Shown here in pieces: positions 61,935-64,000 of a DNA stretch of 64,000 nt. Source of the DNA: Brachionus manjavacas (Eukaryota; Rotifera; Eurotatoria; Ploima; Brachionidae). Position numbers and translations under genes: made by a program. The notes beneath the pieces are model-generated. The model had not been told where the DNA came from and made no database searches. It saw only the letters and a list, made by a program, of their open reading frames with translations. The stretch is from positions 124,001 through 188,000 of the forward strand of contig JAHQIY010000034.1 in NCBI GenBank assembly GCA_019054805.1, given 5' to 3'. The first letter of the stretch is position 1. Each line of letters begins with the position of its first letter.

Positions 61935-62813
61935 GGTCTCTACTAAATTTTGAGACACTTCAGAAAAGCTCATTTTTTGAGTGGTTGAATCAATCTTCTT
62001 CCATTTTTGAACCTCACTATTAGAAACATTCACTTTTGGAACTTTTGATAAAATCTCCAATTATTACGAAACGAAATCCAAAAAACTAAATTTTTAGACA
62101 CTTCAGAAAAGCTCTAATTTTTTTAATGGTCGATTCAATATTCTTTAATACTTCAAACATCTCTTTCGGACGCTTTGATTTTTGAAATTTTTCTAAAATC
62201 TTCAGTAATTAAGAAAAGAAATTCTAAATGCGCACTCAATTAAAAAAAAAATATTTTTGAGGTCTCCACTAAATTTTGAGACATTTAAGAAAAGCTCATT
62301 TTTTTTGGTGGTTGAATCAATCTTCTTTCATTTTTGAACCTCACTTTAAGAAGCATTCACTTTACGAACTTTTTTTAAAATCTCCAATAATTAAAAAACT
62401 AAATTTTTTTACACTTCAAAAAACTCTATTTTGAATGGTTGAATCTTTATTCTTTAAAACTTCAAATATCTCTTTTGGACGCATTCACTTTTAAAAATTT
62501 ATTAAAATCTTCAGTAATTAAGAAACGAAATCCTAAATTAACACTCTAATCTTTATTCTTTAAATCTTCAAAAATCTCTTTTGGACGCTTTGATTTTCGA
62601 ACTTTTTTTAAAATCTTTTGTAACTAAGAAACGAAATCTTAAAGGCGCTTTCTTTTCAAAAAAATATTTTTAAGGTCTCTAATATATTTTAAGACTTTTC
62701 AGAAAAGCTCATTTTTTTAGGTTATTGAATCAATCTTCTTTCATTTTTGAACCTCACTTTAAGAAGCATTCACTTTTGGAACTTTGATAAAATCTTCAAT
62801 TATTACGAAACGA
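61917..62813 (+). repeat. Short + island with mixed and degenerate monomers
   Basis: It opens with a normal M1 (GACACTTCAG at about 61,950), then an M2 with the ATGGTCGATTCAATATTC variant, another M1, degenerate monomers (62,350-62,690), and a last M1 ending at the third orientation switch. The first part is in perfect register with the + array that ends at 42,210. Confidence 0.88.
62350..62690 (+). repeat. Degenerate monomers with left-dialect affinity
   Basis: The sequence contains TTACACTTCAAAAAACTC, GGTTGAATCTTTATTC, CTTTTGGACGCATTCAC and an unusual linker, TAAATTAACACTC, that jumps at about 62,546 straight into TAATCTTTATTC, skipping a monomer start. A second CTTTTGGACGC element follows with linker GGCGCTTTC. 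The box is weakened (AATTAAAAAACTAAAT at about 62,390). GGACGCATTC and the Phe-rich T tracts resemble C and E of the left dialect. This is the least conserved stretch of the window. Confidence 0.75.
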
Positions 62814-62829
62814 TTAATTGTTGAAGATT
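62791..62829. other. Orientation switch 3 (+ to -) with a short imperfect hairpin
   Basis: The + M1 stops inside its box at about 62,813 (TTACGAAACGA) and minus M2-type sequence begins TTAATTGTTGAAG. AATCTTCAA on the left (62,791-62,799) pairs with TTGAAGATT on the right (62,821-62,829). This is a consequence of the inverted junction, with an unpaired loop of about 21 bases. Unlike switches 1 and 2 it is not in the A/T linker. Confidence 0.87.
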
Positions 62830-64000
62830 TTAAAAAGTTCCAAAAGTGAATGCTTCTAAAAGTGAGGTTCAAATATGAAAGAAGATTGATTCAAACAATA
62901 AATAAATGAGTTTCTCTGAATTGTCTCAAAATTTAGTAGAGACCTCAATAATATGTTTTTTTAATTGAGTGCGCATTTAGGATTTCGTTTCTTAATTACT
63001 AAAGATTTTAAAAAAATTTCATAAATCAAAGCGTCCGAAAGAGATGTTTGAAGAATTAAAGAATATTGATTCTACCAAAAAAAAAATTAGAGCTTTTCTA
63101 AAGTGTCTAAAAATTTAGTTTTTTGGATTTCGTTTCTTAATAATTGAAGATTTTATCAAAAGTTCCAAAAGTGAATGCTTCTAAAAGTGAGGTTCAAAAA
63201 TGAAAGGAGATTGATTCAAACACTAAATAAATGAGTTTCTCTGAATTGTCTCAAAATTTAGTAGAGACCTCAAAAATATTTTTTTTTAATTGAGTGCGCA
63301 TTTAGGATTTCGTTTCTTAATTACTGAAGATTTTAAAAAAATTTCAAAAATCGAAGCGTCCGAAAGAGATGTTTGAAGTATTAAAGAATATTGAATCGAC
63401 CATTAAAAAAATAGAGCTTTTCTGAAGTAACTAAAAACTTAGTTTTTTGGATTTCGTTTCGTAATAATTGAAGATTTTATCAAAATTTCCAAAAGTGAAT
63501 GCTTCTTAACGTGAGGTTCAAAAATGAAAGAAGATTGATTCAACCACTAAATAAATGAGTTTCTCTGAATTGTCTCAAAATTTAGTAGAGACCTCAAAAA
63601 TATTTTTTTTTAATTGAGTGCGCATTTAGGATTTCGTTTCTTAATTACTGAAGATTTTATCAAAATTTCCAAAATCAAAGGGTCCAAATAGCTGTTTGAA
63701 GAATTAAAGAATATTGATTCTACCAATAAAAAAATTAGAGCTTTTCTGAAGTATCTAAAAATTTAGTTTTTTGGATTTCGTTTCTTAATAATTGAAGATT
63801 TTATCAAATTTTCCAAAAGTGAATTTTTCTAAAAGTAAGGATCAAAAATGAAAGAAGATTGATTCAAACACTAAATAAATGAGTTTCTCTGAATTGTCTC
63901 AAAATTTAGTAGAGACCTCAAAAATATTTTTTTTAAAAGGATGCGCATTTAGGATTTCGTTTCTTAATTACTGAAGATTTTAAAACAATTTCCAAAATCA
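62814..64000 (-). repeat. Right-dialect satellite, - orientation, to the window end
   Basis: Reverse-complement M1/M2 dimers with TTGAGTGCGCATTTAGG linkers at about 62,968, 63,292 and 63,618, so the period stays near 323 bp. Many M1 copies here carry GAGTTTCTCTGAATTGTC, a variant rare elsewhere. At about 63,652-63,740 an inverted M2b relative (CAAAGGGTCCAAATAGCTG) appears. The array continues beyond the window. Confidence 0.9.

Larger units (their letters stand above)
1..64000. repeat. Continuous satellite DNA array (about 390 monomers of one family)
   Basis: Every line of the window can be aligned to one monomer family. A monomer runs from a GACACTTCAG-like start, through a T-rich body with a GGTTGAATC-like element, to a GAAACGAAATCC-like box and then an A/T linker. 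Monomers are 143 or about 175-183 bp and are arranged in higher-order repeats. No stretch over 300 bp falls outside this pattern, so the whole window is gene-free repeat. G+C is about one quarter by sampling lines. Monomers near nucleosome length in long HORs are typical of centromeric or pericentromeric satellites of eukaryotes; the locus and species cannot be deduced. The array continues past both ends. Confidence 0.97.

Noticed and set aside
1..64000. tRNA, rRNA or other structured RNA genes
   Set aside because: Nothing interrupts the monomer pattern, and no GC-containing conserved stretch of tRNA or rRNA type is visible on either strand.

Overview
The whole window is one block of tandem satellite DNA, cut neither by a gene nor by an RNA gene or recognisable transposon that I can see. 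It is AT-rich (roughly one quarter G+C in the lines I sampled; not a full count) and is made of about 390 diverged monomers of one family, each about 143 to 183 bp. The array runs off both ends. This points to a eukaryotic nuclear chromosome, in centromeric, pericentromeric or other constitutive heterochromatin. The sequence does not let me name the species or phylum.

I call '+' the orientation in which the most conserved box reads AAGAAACGAAATCC (or TTACGAAACGAAATCC). Two dialects are present. The left dialect (1-9,561 and 10,319-19,231) is built from four monomer types, A, B, C and D, of about 175, 183, 178 and 179 bp. They form a 715-bp higher-order repeat (HOR), which is in turn duplicated at 1,430 bp and 4,285 bp; simpler C-D' dimers of about 357-360 bp fill the right end of each segment. 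The right dialect (9,562-10,318 and 19,232 to the end) is built from M1 (143 bp) and M2 (180 bp, which carries about 37 bp more linker). The commonest unit is an M1+M2 dimer of 323 bp, and distances between M2 copies fall on 323, 466, 609 and 752 bp, that is 180 + n x 143.

Layout: 1-9,561 left dialect (+); 9,562-10,318 right-dialect island (+); 10,319-19,231 left dialect (+); 19,232-42,210 right dialect (+); about 42,214-61,917 right dialect inverted (-); 61,917-62,813 short + island containing the most degenerate monomers; 62,814-64,000 right dialect (-). The same chimeric left/right junction occurs at 9,561 and again at 19,231, so a segment of about 10 kb carrying the dialect boundary has been duplicated. 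The breakpoint back into the left dialect (10,295-10,318) is a small hexamer repeat.

The most unusual structure is the 19.7-kb inverted block. Its two ends are adjacent bases of the monomer, so the block closes on itself in register. The + flanks on either side are also in register with each other and share a 15-bp duplicated sequence in the A/T linker. That is what insertion of a linearised satellite circle, or a similar cut-and-insert event, would leave. There are no genes working together here; the interest lies in array architecture and its turnover by unequal exchange, segmental duplication and inversion.
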